IMG/VR virus record: IMGVR_UViG_3300030090_006322
Span: 27,434-91,433 of that record
Source: a virus
Length of the DNA stretch: 64,000 nt
Strand: one strand, 5' to 3'
Shown: one piece after another, positions 8,542 to 17,903 of the stretch
Numbering within the stretch: position 1 is the stretch's first letter
How the letters are laid out: the number at the start of each line of letters is the position of its first letter
The notes under the pieces: model-generated
Databases searched by the model: none
Seen by the model: only the letters and a program-made list of their open reading frames with translations
What the model was told of the DNA's origin: nothing
Made by a program: the position numbers and the translations under genes

Positions 8542-9634
8542 CGGGTTTAAATTTATTTATTACTCCGCAGATATATTTTAATTGTTTTTTGCTTATATTG
8601 TATGATGAAGGCAAAGATATTCCACTCTCAAAAGCTTTTTCGCTAATAGGTAATTTTGAATCTGTATTGATAAGTTCAGAATTTAAATAGCAAGGTTGTT
8701 TATTCAAGGGATAGAAAAACTCTCTTGTTTGAATTCCATTATTTTTTAAATAAGAGATTAATTTTTCTTTGTGATCTGTAAAAAAAGAAGTGAACCAGTG
8801 GACTGGAGTGGTTTTGTGGTTTGTCGGGATTTGTTGTAAAAAAGAATTTTTTATGTTTTTATAATAAAATTCAAAAATTTCATTTTTCTTTTTGATGACT
8901 TTTTTAAGTTTATGCAATTGAGATATGCCGACTGCCGCTTGCATTTCTGTAAAGCAGAAATTAAAACCTATTGATTCATGGACAAAAACACCTTTACCCG
9001 ATCTGCCATGATTTTTCATTTTATAGCAATCCTTTATAACTTTTTCATTTGGGCTTAAAACCACCCCTCCTTCTCCACAGGTAATTGTTTTATTGGCGTA
9101 AAAAGATAATACACCTGCATCGCCAAAAGTCCCTACATGCTGCCCTTTGTATAAGACTCCCATGCCTTGGGCTGCGTCTTCTATAATTTTTAAATCATGG
9201 GATATAGCTAACTCTTTCAAGCTGTCCATGTCGCAACTTTTTCCATAAAGATGCACGGGCATTATTGCTTTAGTTTTTGAAGTAATAACTTTTGAAGCTT
9301 CTTCAGCAGACATGCATAAACTATCTTTATCAACATCACACAAAACAGGAGTTGCGCCAGCAAATATGACTGCATTCGCTGAAGCAATAAATGTCATATT
9401 AGGAACTATGACCTCATCTCCCTCGCCAATACCTAGAGCTTTCAAAGCACAAAAAAGAGCAGCAGTGCCATTAGTCATAGACACGGCATGTGGAGAGGAT
9501 GTTATTTTTTTGATTAAACTCTCAAATTCTTCGTTTAGCTTATATTCAGAAACAAAGGTGGACTTAACAACTCTTTTTAATTGTTTGAGTTCTCTTCTAT
9601 CAATCCAAGGCTCAATTTGAATTACTCTTTTCAT
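8534..9634 (-). CDS. per: GDP-perosamine synthase-like aminotransferase
   Basis: DegT/DnrJ/EryC1 aminotransferase, 366 aa, with an intact PLP lysine in SFYANKTITCGEGG, unlike its neighbour. EDAAQGMGVLYKG carries the PLP Asp. The closest functional type I recognise is perosamine synthase (Per/RfbE), which transfers an amino group to C4 of GDP-4-keto-6-deoxymannose. Since Gmd makes that substrate in the same operon, a second branch leading to an amino sugar is plausible. Other 4-keto-hexose aminotransferases remain possible. Confidence 0.75.
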   Translation of the reverse strand: MKRVIQIEPWIDRRELKQLKRVVKSTFVSEYKLNEEFESLIKKITSSPHAVSMTNGTAALFCALKALGIGEGDEVIVPNMTFIASANAVIFAGATPVLCDVDKDSLCMSAEEASKVITSKTKAIMPVHLYGKSCDMDSLKELAISHDLKIIEDAAQGMGVLYKGQHVGTFGDAGVLSFYANKTITCGEGGVVLSPNEKVIKDCYKMKNHGRSGKGVFVHESIGFNFCFTEMQAAVGISQLHKLKKVIKKKNEIFEFYYKNIKNSFLQQIPTNHKTTPVHWFTSFFTDHKEKLISYLKNNGIQTREFFYPLNKQPCYLNSELINTDSKLPISEKAFESGISLPSSYNISKKQLKYICGVINKFKPDD

Positions 9635-10007
9635 ACAGTGAATCGTAAGCCTTCTGCTCTCTAATTTCAGAATTATAGTGTTCGTTTATTTTGTTTTTCA
9701 TTATAAATCTTTCGTCATTATACCGAGCATTTAACCTAGCGAATTCAACAAATTGATTATCAAATTCTTTTTTAGATTCTTTGTCTCTAAAACCAGCTTC
9801 GGTTTCCCAAATTTTAGAATTAATTAAAAACAGTGGCTCATAAAGATGACTTTCAATTTCGATTCCTTCCTCTTTAAGAGCATCCAAAAGCATCTCCTTT
9901 TCAGCTTTAATGTAAGATAATCTATATTCGTCTTGAATGTTTTTTATTTTTAAATCAAGAATTGTAATTCTATCGAAAACTTCTCCTATGGCTACTTCTA
10001 CTTTCAT
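9612..10007 (-). CDS. DUF6165-like protein of glycan clusters
   Basis: 131-aa soluble protein starting MKVEVAIGEVFDRITILDLKI, which resembles the opening of DUF6165-type proteins (an IGELxDKxxILExK pattern) often found beside LPS and capsule glycosyltransferases. It is predicted to be largely helical and charged. No catalytic motif is visible. It overlaps the aminotransferase gene by 23 bases. The family assignment is from memory of the N-terminal pattern and is moderate. Confidence 0.6.
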   Translation of the reverse strand: MKVEVAIGEVFDRITILDLKIKNIQDEYRLSYIKAEKEMLLDALKEEGIEIESHLYEPLFLINSKIWETEAGFRDKESKKEFDNQFVEFARLNARYNDERFIMKNKINEHYNSEIREQKAYDSLYEKSNSN

Positions 10008-10011
10008 TTAT

Positions 10012-10680
10012 TTAGTCGCTTAAATATAAATATTTTTTTAAGTCTTTTCTTAGTTGTTTTTGTTGTATATTTTCTTTTTTTCTAAAAACGTGTAAACTGT
10101 CAGCTTGATCAATTCTATCAAAGTATTTTTCTATTGCTCCATATGATCTTACCTTTGCATCAAAATCGTGAACCAATAGATATGAGTCTTTCTTCATTTT
10201 CCCAATAGATTGTAGGCAGCAAGCCACTCTGAATCTTCCATCAACTAAAATTAAATCGGGAAAATAATTTCTTCTGCTTTTCAAAAAAGCTGAATATTTT
10301 GGCCACTCATCTATTTTTTCATCATTTTTAGGATGACCGTGATTTGAAGAATTAGCATTTATGTCAACATAAAAAACTTTTGCTTTTTTAGGTAGATCAT
10401 CTTTTACGTGTTCTATCCATTCTTTATCAGATTCAACCGAGTAAATTTTTTTTATATTTTTTTTAGAAGAAATATAAAGAGTGCTTCCTCCACAACCAAA
10501 CTCAAAAACAGTTTTTACTTTTGAAATATATTTTTCTAGTAAATTGGTTTCTGCACTGTTCATAAGAGGCATAGGGTTTTTTTTGTTAAAAACCTCTAGT
10601 TCGATCTCTCTACGAACCCAATCTGTATTGAAGGCAAATTTAATTGCCTCTATCGCGTGATTACCTACTACATCAAACAT
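10012..10680 (-). CDS. class I SAM-dependent methyltransferase-like protein
   Basis: 222 aa. Motif I of class I methyltransferases is seen as TVFEFGCGGSTLYIS (about residues 57-71), followed by an acidic strand end IYSVESDKEW and PDLILVDGRFRVACCL, typical of sugar or lipid-linked methyltransferases of the Methyltransf_24 kind. Within the glycan island it may O-methylate a sugar. It starts 8 bases inside the upstream transferase gene. Confidence 0.6.
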   Translation of the reverse strand: MFDVVGNHAIEAIKFAFNTDWVRREIELEVFNKKNPMPLMNSAETNLLEKYISKVKTVFEFGCGGSTLYISSKKNIKKIYSVESDKEWIEHVKDDLPKKAKVFYVDINANSSNHGHPKNDEKIDEWPKYSAFLKSRRNYFPDLILVDGRFRVACCLQSIGKMKKDSYLLVHDFDAKVRSYGAIEKYFDRIDQADSLHVFRKKENIQQKQLRKDLKKYLYLSD

Positions 10681-11521
10681 TAGTTATTATATTTTTATAA
10701 GTCTGTATTTCTAAAAAAGCTTGGACATTATCAAAGCAGTAATTACCTTTAAATTCAACTTTGTTTAAAGAGTCCCAGTTTTCCAAGAATATCCCAGGAA
10801 CTTTCCAATATTCAAACAATGCGGTTATAGAATTATCTATGGCTATTGGTATAGATCCTACTAGTAAAGTTTCATAAAATCGATGTAAGTCTTGCCCAGA
10901 ACCCTCCAAACAAATAACAAACTTATATTCGTTTAACAAAGAAAGATATTTTTTAAAAGAGAGTTTTTCTTCTTGGACTTCTACGAAATCTAAAGAACTT
11001 AAGGTTTTAAGTAATGCCGCTCTATCTGGGTTTGTAGAAGCTGTGTGATAAGGTAATAATATTTTATCTTTTTTGTTTTTAAAAGATTTTTTGTTTTGAT
11101 ATAGCTCTTTAATTGCATCTTGATTCCCTCCAGCCCTTTCTTTTTCCTCAAACCCAATTGGAATAGGGATTATTTTTTGACTTAAATTTCTAGGTGCATT
11201 AGTGCAATACCATTTTTTTAAAAATGGATTATTAATAATCGAACTAATTTCAGACCCCTTAGTTACATCAAAAGATGAGATGCCAGAAATTAAAGTAAAG
11301 TTATTTTTAATTTTAGGTAGAATAACCTTTTGGAACTGTCCGTGGTAAATGTAATCAGTTTTTACAAAAACAATATCTCCATTTTCTATCTCTAGAGGGT
11401 TTATGTAATTTTTATTATGTAACCTACTGACTCCAGCACCTTTGTAAAAATCTTCACCAACATCCAGAACATGGTCTGCTATTGTCGGCATCCAATTGTA
11501 ATTAATAAACTTAAGGTCCAT
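10673..11521 (-). CDS. exostosin/GT47-like glycosyltransferase
   Basis: 282 aa. The C-terminal half has the exostosin-like nucleotide-sugar site: FVICLEGSGQDLHRFYETL followed by GSIPIAID. The N-terminal half shows Rossmann-like alternation. Start is ATG 11521, which overlaps the previous stop as ATGA; the TTG one codon upstream is less likely. A related but divergent gene lies at 15209-16054. Acceptor and donor are unknown. Confidence 0.65.
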   Translation of the reverse strand: MDLKFINYNWMPTIADHVLDVGEDFYKGAGVSRLHNKNYINPLEIENGDIVFVKTDYIYHGQFQKVILPKIKNNFTLISGISSFDVTKGSEISSIINNPFLKKWYCTNAPRNLSQKIIPIPIGFEEKERAGGNQDAIKELYQNKKSFKNKKDKILLPYHTASTNPDRAALLKTLSSLDFVEVQEEKLSFKKYLSLLNEYKFVICLEGSGQDLHRFYETLLVGSIPIAIDNSITALFEYWKVPGIFLENWDSLNKVEFKGNYCFDNVQAFLEIQTYKNIITNV

Positions 11522-12231
11522 CAACTTAAACTTTTAATTGTTTGATCATCTTTTCTCGCTAAAATAGCCTGATATGGTCGAGGACAATCATCTGGTATTT
11601 TTTTGAATAAAGAATTGTTTGTTTTAAAAAAATCTCTTGAGAATTCTTTTTGATTTTCGTTTTTGCCCATCCACTCTTTAGAGGTATAGATGTTATAATT
11701 TAAATCTTTAAGAATAGACCTGCGGTGCCAATCCTCATCCCAGTGAAATTCAACTTGGAAAATAATTGAGTTATTAGACATGATTTTTCTAGCCCCTTCA
11801 AACACATCCCATTCAGCGCCCTCCACATCCAGTTTTATAAAATCAACTCTTTTGTCTTTAAAATAAGTATCTAAATTAATAGTATTAACTTCAAATAATT
11901 TTTCTTTATAGTCCGAAGAGTAAGCGTAAGGTGGTGCAGTTTGTAAATTACCCACGCTACAATCTTTTAAATCCAAAGAAAAAATCCCTTTACCGTTTTC
12001 TTTAGTAACAGCACAGTTATTTATTTTTAAATGTTTGTTTCTTACTAGATAAGAATATTTTTTTATTAAAAATTGATAATTTAAAGGAGAGGCTTCAAAA
12101 AGATGTCCAATTTTCATTTTGGGTAATAAAAAATCTGTCATGTCGCCTACACATGCGCCTATATCAGCGAAATGCCATTGACTTTGAATTAATCTTGAAA
12201 GTCGTTGTGATTGATTTTGTATCCAAGACAT
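11521..12231 (-). CDS. FkbM-family methyltransferase
   Basis: 236 aa. SAM-binding motif FADIGACVGDMTDFLL near residue 21, then HLFEASPLNYQFL, and the FkbM hallmark VDFIKLDVEGAEWDVFEGA near residue 130. FkbM proteins methylate hydroxyl groups of sugars or polyketides. In this island the target is probably a glycan unit made by the neighbouring transferases. It is spaced by 2 bases from the upstream gene and overlaps the downstream one by one base. Confidence 0.82.
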   Translation of the reverse strand: MSWIQNQSQRLSRLIQSQWHFADIGACVGDMTDFLLPKMKIGHLFEASPLNYQFLIKKYSYLVRNKHLKINNCAVTKENGKGIFSLDLKDCSVGNLQTAPPYAYSSDYKEKLFEVNTINLDTYFKDKRVDFIKLDVEGAEWDVFEGARKIMSNNSIIFQVEFHWDEDWHRRSILKDLNYNIYTSKEWMGKNENQKEFSRDFFKTNNSLFKKIPDDCPRPYQAILARKDDQTIKSLS

Positions 12232-12233
12232 AT

Positions 12234-12938
12234 CTAATATTTAATTTGTTTCCAATTTTTATTACTTTGCGAACCTAAAGGATGACCTCTAAAATCATGG
12301 AAGAACAATTTTTCTTGATCGCAATAAATATCTACTAATGTTTTAAAAGAGCTTTCCATACAATGCACCTCTTCGGCTTTTTCTAAAATGCCTATAAAAT
12401 GAAAAATATTTTCTGATGTGTCGTTTTCTATTATGTGCAATTCTTTGTTTTGTATATGGCTTTTATCTAATGTGAAACCCCTATCTTTATCGTCGTGGAC
12501 AAAAGCAAAAGGTAAGTTTTCAGGGTTTAACTTTTGCAAAAGTTTTTTTTCTGCCTCCAAGTCTCTTTCGACATAGAAATAAGACTGTCTTATGTCATAT
12601 GGGATTTTGACTTGATCATAAAATATTTCCCAGCAATTTTTTCCTACAGCCGCATGGTCGTAGTTTTGATGCCCGACTACTAACAAATTGTCATCGTGTT
12701 TAGCGTGTGTATTGAGAGCCTTTTGAACTTCTTCATGTTCTTTAGATCCATCTATTGCAATGATGTTAATTTTATCATTTTCTCTATACATGTAATCAAC
12801 CATCTTATAATAGCTATCTTTAGAGAAGATTGTTACTTTTTCATAGCCCCATTTTTCTTCTATATATCTTACCATTCCGTTGCAATCAAAATGGTCTCCC
12901 AAACCTAAATGATGATATATAAATAAATTATTTTTCAT
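12234..12938 (-). CDS. glycosyltransferase-like protein of the glycan island
   Basis: 234 aa from ATG 12938, which forms TAATG with the preceding stop. It opens MKNNLFIYHHLGLGDHFDC, a pattern reminiscent of GT9-like or GT11-like transferases (glycine-rich loop after the first strand) and has EEVHCMESSFKTLVD near the C-terminus, comparable to the donor-sugar loop of such enzymes. No certain family assignment can be made. Role in glycan assembly is inferred from context. Confidence 0.5.
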   Translation of the reverse strand: MKNNLFIYHHLGLGDHFDCNGMVRYIEEKWGYEKVTIFSKDSYYKMVDYMYRENDKINIIAIDGSKEHEEVQKALNTHAKHDDNLLVVGHQNYDHAAVGKNCWEIFYDQVKIPYDIRQSYFYVERDLEAEKKLLQKLNPENLPFAFVHDDKDRGFTLDKSHIQNKELHIIENDTSENIFHFIGILEKAEEVHCMESSFKTLVDIYCDQEKLFFHDFRGHPLGSQSNKNWKQIKY

Positions 12939-13588
12939 TACCAAATTCTGTTATCGTTTTCATCCACTGGTTCTCCAATAAAATATTTTGGATTACCATA
13001 ATGATCTAACCCCTCTCTTCTGCTGATTGGGAATGGCTTTTTCTCAAAAAACTCGTCATGAACAAAAGAGTTGTTTTTTACTAGTGGATAGATTTTTTCT
13101 CTTAAAAATTGTTGATCCAACTCTCTGAAATTGTCTTTTTTGTATTCGTCAATTAACTCTCTCATTTCAGATATAGATCCTTGTTTAGCTCCCCACATTC
13201 CAGCTAAAATTGCTGTTCCATGAGCGGGGTGATCTCTCATTATATGAAATCCTTTGTCGCTAGATATCCATTCGTCAACTGCTGCTTTTTCTCTAGCAGA
13301 AAGTCTACTGTCACTATCTCTACAGATCATGATCTCTACATCATCTTCAGAGGCTGGCAAAAACCTCCAAAGAGTGCTTAGATAATCTCCAGACTCTTTC
13401 ATTAAGACAACCTCCACATTGTCTTTCCCCTCCAAACTATTGATAATATCTTTCGGGGTAGAAGATCCCAAATAATAACGACATATCCAATCAGGATATA
13501 TATCTTTAGCTAAATCTGCATTTTTTAGCGCTCCAATAGTATATATGGGATTATCTCCCCACACTGTAAAACTTATAATTTTTTTCAT
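12938..13588 (-). CDS. putative GT-A fold glycosyltransferase
   Basis: 216 aa. A beta strand ending in EIMICRDSDSRLSAREKAAV supplies a DxD-like metal and nucleotide-sugar motif about residue 90. TAILAGMWGAKQGSISEM could form the acceptor loop. Proteins of this type recur in phage and bacterial glycan clusters without a known specificity. It overlaps the gene on each side by one to four bases, so it is part of the same operon. Confidence 0.55.
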   Translation of the reverse strand: MKKIISFTVWGDNPIYTIGALKNADLAKDIYPDWICRYYLGSSTPKDIINSLEGKDNVEVVLMKESGDYLSTLWRFLPASEDDVEIMICRDSDSRLSAREKAAVDEWISSDKGFHIMRDHPAHGTAILAGMWGAKQGSISEMRELIDEYKKDNFRELDQQFLREKIYPLVKNNSFVHDEFFEKKPFPISRREGLDHYGNPKYFIGEPVDENDNRIW

Positions 13589-14526
13589 TTATTTAAGTTT
13601 TTTATGAATTTTTGCAGATACTTTAAAAGATTGTGTTTACCAAAATAATCTTTTTTGCATTGTTGGATGGCTGGCAATCTCCAAGAAATAGGTTCATCCA
13701 TTATTTGTTTTAGCTCTTCAATAACATTATCAGACTCTGGATCAAAAGTAATAAAAGCATTTTCATCATAAGCTTCTTTGATTTTTGAACACCCATAATA
13801 AATTGGTATACAGTTGTTTAAAAATGCATCAAAAAACTTTTCGGAAATGTAAAAGTCTTCACAACTGTTTTCCATGCATATAGAATATTTGTAATCTTTA
13901 AGAGCTGTCTTTTTTAAAGGGGGAGCGCCTTTGTATCTGCGGTCATTTATGGACCAACCTTTTCCATAAATATCTATCTCTAAATCTGAATTTAAGATTT
14001 TTAATAATAAATTTTCTCTGATATAGTAATTAGATTCTTGAGGTTGAGATGATCCCGCTAATGCTCCATGATTTGCGACCATAAAAGACATCTTTTTAGG
14101 GTAATCGGGAGAATCTATATTTTCAGGGAAAGAGTCATTTTTTAAATATTCGCTTTTGGTTGGGCCATATAGGTTATCGGTGTGAATATTGTTTCTAGAA
14201 TCATGGGTGAATAAAAAAGAAAATGTATGATGAACATTCTCTCCTTGTATTTTTTTATCACAAGTAATCACATGCTCGCAGTAATTACCAAGATCTTTTA
14301 ATGAATTAACGCTCCATGTAGGCTCCATAGTAACAGCTATGTTTTTTTCTTTCGGAGACGAATACATTTCATTGCTGTGATTTAGAATAATCAAATAATC
14401 ATAGTCATCACTAGTCGTTAAATCGAAGCAATTGGGGAGTTTGCCCCAATTGTATAAAACGCGAGCGTTGTTTTCCTCTGGCGAATCCCAAGGAGAAGAA
14501 AATTTTAATTTTATTTTTTTAGACAT
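13585..14526 (-). CDS. GT10-like (alpha-1,3-fucosyl-) transferase
   Basis: 313 aa. The C-terminal domain reads YKYSICMENSCEDFYISEK followed by FFDAFLNNCIPIYYG, the conserved donor-binding motif of GT10 fucosyltransferases. GT10 members use GDP-L-fucose, so this enzyme could use the GDP-deoxysugar made by the Gmd and Fcl/ColC-like enzymes in the same cluster. It abuts the GT25 gene with a one-base overlap. Confidence 0.78.
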   Translation of the reverse strand: MSKKIKLKFSSPWDSPEENNARVLYNWGKLPNCFDLTTSDDYDYLIILNHSNEMYSSPKEKNIAVTMEPTWSVNSLKDLGNYCEHVITCDKKIQGENVHHTFSFLFTHDSRNNIHTDNLYGPTKSEYLKNDSFPENIDSPDYPKKMSFMVANHGALAGSSQPQESNYYIRENLLLKILNSDLEIDIYGKGWSINDRRYKGAPPLKKTALKDYKYSICMENSCEDFYISEKFFDAFLNNCIPIYYGCSKIKEAYDENAFITFDPESDNVIEELKQIMDEPISWRLPAIQQCKKDYFGKHNLLKYLQKFIKNLNK

Positions 14527-15212
14527 TAATAAGAATCTCTTAATGTTGATTTAAGGTGGCTTAAGTTTTCTTCATCAACAGCTAATACGCTGCCATGTTT
14601 TGTCAATGCTTTACCCCAATATACTTGGAAATCCATTTCTTCAAAAGCAGTGTTGAATTCCCAATCTAAAGGTTGGGTAATTTTGGTTGATTGAAGATAG
14701 TCGTTTAATTTTTTTAATGCATCTTTTGTATATAAAACTGTGCATAATCCATTAGTGGCTGGATGGTCTTTTTTCCCGAAAATATCTCTATCGTCTCCTT
14801 TTCTAATCCAAGCTTCCCCTAAAAATACACAATCATATTTTAAGTTATGATCCCTGCATAGCTTATTCATTTTGCTAACATACAAAATTGCATCTTCTTT
14901 AAAAATTACATCGTCTTCTAAAATAAAAAAGTATTCTCCTTCATCAGATTTAACTATATCTTCAATAGCTTTTTTATATTTCATGCATAAAGACATTTCT
15001 GACTTTAACATTTTTCTTTTAAACTTTTGTTCAAAAACTTTTAAATCGAAGTTATTATTTATAGTTTCATCAGAAAGTTCTTCTTGATCAAAATCTTCTA
15101 CGAATTCATGTTCAACTTTAGGAAACCAAGTTTCCATTTGTTTTTGCATGTGAGTTTTTCTCTCTTCTAGTTTCGTATAATGTATGATGTAAATTTTATT
15201 TATGTCCTTCAT
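14526..15212 (-). CDS. GT25-family glycosyltransferase
   Basis: 228 aa. N-terminal IYIIHYTKLEERKTHM and the central EYFFILEDDVIFKEDA (ExDD metal site, about residues 94-109) are typical of GT25 LPS transferases, and the SEMSLCMKYKKAIED helix precedes it as in LpsA-like proteins. It probably adds a hexose to a host surface or virion glycan. Overlaps the next gene upstream by 4 bases. Confidence 0.78.
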   Translation of the reverse strand: MKDINKIYIIHYTKLEERKTHMQKQMETWFPKVEHEFVEDFDQEELSDETINNNFDLKVFEQKFKRKMLKSEMSLCMKYKKAIEDIVKSDEGEYFFILEDDVIFKEDAILYVSKMNKLCRDHNLKYDCVFLGEAWIRKGDDRDIFGKKDHPATNGLCTVLYTKDALKKLNDYLQSTKITQPLDWEFNTAFEEMDFQVYWGKALTKHGSVLAVDEENLSHLKSTLRDSY

Positions 15213-16054
15213 TTAAATAATTCAAAGTTAATTGACTTTGGATCAAAATCTCCCCATATTTTTGTATACAATTCAGGAGTCAAATCTAAATCTTTGAAAT
15301 CTGACCAATCATCAATAATTAAAATAGGTATACCCAATTTTTTAAACTCTTCTACCCCATGCCAACGAGTCACAATTGGGATGCTTTTCATGTAAATAGC
15401 CTCCCAAGTTTTATGACAATCAATTCCGTTTCCAATTGGAGATAAAGTAAAATAAGAACTAGCTATGTCGGTTAAATATCTTTCTTGAGTTGATTCAACA
15501 AAGTTATCATGATCTTTAAGGGAAGATGCATCTGGATAGTTTTTTTCCAGTTGTAGATTATATGGAAAGCCTATTTTATCTAAACATTCTTGTCTTGCGC
15601 GTGGATTGGTGGAGATGTTAAAATTGACATATACATTTTGAAATTTATTTATTTTTTTAGATTGTATCTCTATAAATCTATCTTGATTTCCATGAGACCA
15701 CTTTGGATTAGCTATACCAATTGGGATAGGTTTTACTTTAGGATGTTCTACAAGTAAGTTTTGAGTATACCAAAATCCAATATTCGGAAATAAATCTAAA
15801 ACAAAATCAATTTTTTCATTATCAAAATTAGTGTCTGAATTATGAGTGATTAAATTAAATTGTTCAGGAAGTTTTACAGCCCCTATTTTTCTATAAGTAT
15901 CTAATAAAGTTAAATGCTCTGGCTTACAGAATACATAGTTGTTATCTAAAGATTCATCTTCTTGCGGAAAAAACTCTGCCGTTCTTGGATCTTTATAATT
16001 ACTTAGTTGAAGCTTACATTGATGCTTAAAATATGTCCCACAAATAAAATTCAT
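15209..16054 (-). CDS. exostosin/GT47-like glycosyltransferase
   Basis: 281 aa from ATG 16054, whose ATGA overlaps the stop of the preceding gene; the longer frame from 16072 is less likely. The donor loop reads FTLSPIGNGIDCHKTWEAIY then KSIPIVTRW, comparable to the exostosin family and to the gene at 10673-11521. Part of the glycan operon. Linkage and substrate unknown. Confidence 0.65.
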   Translation of the reverse strand: MNFICGTYFKHQCKLQLSNYKDPRTAEFFPQEDESLDNNYVFCKPEHLTLLDTYRKIGAVKLPEQFNLITHNSDTNFDNEKIDFVLDLFPNIGFWYTQNLLVEHPKVKPIPIGIANPKWSHGNQDRFIEIQSKKINKFQNVYVNFNISTNPRARQECLDKIGFPYNLQLEKNYPDASSLKDHDNFVESTQERYLTDIASSYFTLSPIGNGIDCHKTWEAIYMKSIPIVTRWHGVEEFKKLGIPILIIDDWSDFKDLDLTPELYTKIWGDFDPKSINFELFK

Positions 16055-16899
16055 TTTACAACGGTCTCCCAAAATTTAGACGCAGCAGACTCACAGCGAT
16101 CTTTAAATTTATCATATCCTATTTTTTCAAATTCTAAATACGAACCAATTTTAGATTTGTCACCTATAATTTCTTCAACCCCACACAATAAGGCTTCTGC
16201 TACCATTCTGCAAAATGGTTCATTAACAATTGGAGAGTGGAAGATTGCATTAGATTTCTGAAAAACCTGTGCTATTTCAGAGTGATCTATCTGACCGTTG
16301 TGTTTTATATTAGGATATTTATCAAAAAAACCTTTAGTGCTAAAATCTGCCCATCCAAATATGTCTATGTTTCTGTTAGGGTTTTCTTTAGCAAATTTAA
16401 GTAGATTGTTAAAGCCTTTTAGGTGGTGTAAATAACCACAGTAAACAACATCATATTGTTTATCACAATCACTTTTTTTAAATACCTGTGTTTCTATTGG
16501 GTCATAGATTATTTCTACATCATGGAAATAATCTCCATAAAGTTTTTTGAAAAAATCAAAATGGAAATCGCTTAAAAAATAATTTTTTTTAGATTTCGAA
16601 AATAACTCTAACCTAGTATCATCATGCAAATATGAACAAGAATCATGCTCAAGCCTAATTGAGTTAGGCATTTTAAGAATAAAAGGTAGCTTTTCAGGAG
16701 AGATTTTACTAATTACCTCAAGATTTGAGTTAATAACTAAATCGTAAGATGTTAGAAAATCAGTAACTGATGAAGAATGGCTGTGTTCTTTTATTTCATA
16801 GCCAAGCTCTTTACCTTTTTTGATTAAGATATTATTGCTTACTTGAGCGCCACCTTCTCTCTGTTGTAGTGTGAAGTCAGATATAAACAATACTTTCAT
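16051..16899 (-). CDS. GT4-family glycosyltransferase
   Basis: 282 aa GT-B transferase. Starts MKVLFISDFTLQQREGGAQ with the glycine-rich loop, then YDVVYCGYLHHLKGFNNLL in the second Rossmann domain, and the donor-binding EPFCRMVAEALLCG (the EPF...E motif). It is the first gene of the glycan operon, and a 17-base gap separates it from the structural-type gene upstream. It probably elongates the surface glycan. Confidence 0.8.
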   Translation of the reverse strand: MKVLFISDFTLQQREGGAQVSNNILIKKGKELGYEIKEHSHSSSVTDFLTSYDLVINSNLEVISKISPEKLPFILKMPNSIRLEHDSCSYLHDDTRLELFSKSKKNYFLSDFHFDFFKKLYGDYFHDVEIIYDPIETQVFKKSDCDKQYDVVYCGYLHHLKGFNNLLKFAKENPNRNIDIFGWADFSTKGFFDKYPNIKHNGQIDHSEIAQVFQKSNAIFHSPIVNEPFCRMVAEALLCGVEEIIGDKSKIGSYLEFEKIGYDKFKDRCESAASKFWETVVK

Positions 16900-16918
16900 G
16901 CAAATGCATGATTATAGT

Positions 16919-17899
16919 CTATAATTCTTCTTCTTCAACAACTTCCTTAACTTCAGACAAAAATGGTAAAGAATTTAATAGGTCTTGTTGATCTGCAAAA
17001 TTAGCATCATCCCAACCCCACTCACTTAAAACTTCTTCATCATCCCAAGCTACAACCTCACTTGAAGTCATTTTGTTTACAGGTTTTTTGCTCCAAAATC
17101 TACAAGACCAATATCTAGCCTTATGTTTTGGACCTGGGTTTGTATCGCACTGGTGACGCGCTCTGAAATTTCTACGTCTGTCTGGATCATCTCGCTTGAT
17201 CTCCATATTTGGATCTCCAAATTTTACCATGACAGTATTTCCTTTTGGGTTTTTTACATAAACACCAAATTTCTTTTTGGAACCAGAAGGTAATCTAAAG
17301 GGTTTATTTAGGGTTTTTTTTTCTGCTTCTGAATAATCGATATCCTCTATGTCTTGATCCATTTCGACTTCAGAAATCCCCGCTTTCAACAAGTCTATTT
17401 TAGCTAGACCAAATTCTACTTCATTAAAGTCAACATATGCTTCTCCGACTGGCTCATTGTAGTATTCCTCGCTACCTCTAGCAATATCTCCATCAGCAGC
17501 TCTGTAAGATTCTTTGACTTTTCCCCCACGAACCATTTTTAAGAATGTATTTACGCGAGCCATCGCCCACTGACCCCTGCTTTTACCAGGTCTATGGCTA
17601 CTTGAAAATGCTCCTGCACCCCTCCTATAAACCTTTTTAAGTTGTCCAAGAGTAACTTTTTTAGAGTGTTTAGCGTTATGCTCCTTGACTTTATTCTTAA
17701 GTGAAGTGATTACTTTTTCAGAAAAAGTAATAGAGGGAGTTTTTTTGCCTCCTCCAGCAGATCCTTTAGGATTCTTTTTCGAACCTTTTTTGCGCTCCGA
17801 AGGTTTAGCTGGTGTTTGAGCAGAACTTCTTGGTCCTTTGCGTTTTGCGCTTTGGCTTTCTAAAAAGTCTTTAGCTTGATCTGAAAAGTCGTATTCCAT
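16919..17899 (-). CDS. DUF5824-like phage protein
   Basis: 326 aa, from ATG 17899 (the TTG at 17902 is a less likely start). A Lys/Gly/Pro-rich linker (about residues 20-60) precedes a domain with KKVTLGQLKKVYRRGAGAFS and RPGKSRGQWAMARVN, which I recognise as the DUF5824 type. A second module contains VMVKFGDPNMEIKRDDPDRR and CDTNPGPKHKARYWSCRFW, commonly found in phage capsid or protease-linked proteins. The C-terminus is acidic. Role unknown; a structural or head-maturation role is a guess. A GTGTAA box lies just upstream. Confidence 0.6.
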   Translation of the reverse strand: MEYDFSDQAKDFLESQSAKRKGPRSSAQTPAKPSERKKGSKKNPKGSAGGGKKTPSITFSEKVITSLKNKVKEHNAKHSKKVTLGQLKKVYRRGAGAFSSSHRPGKSRGQWAMARVNTFLKMVRGGKVKESYRAADGDIARGSEEYYNEPVGEAYVDFNEVEFGLAKIDLLKAGISEVEMDQDIEDIDYSEAEKKTLNKPFRLPSGSKKKFGVYVKNPKGNTVMVKFGDPNMEIKRDDPDRRRNFRARHQCDTNPGPKHKARYWSCRFWSKKPVNKMTSSEVVAWDDEEVLSEWGWDDANFADQQDLLNSLPFLSEVKEVVEEEEL

Positions 17900-17903
17900 C
17901 AAG

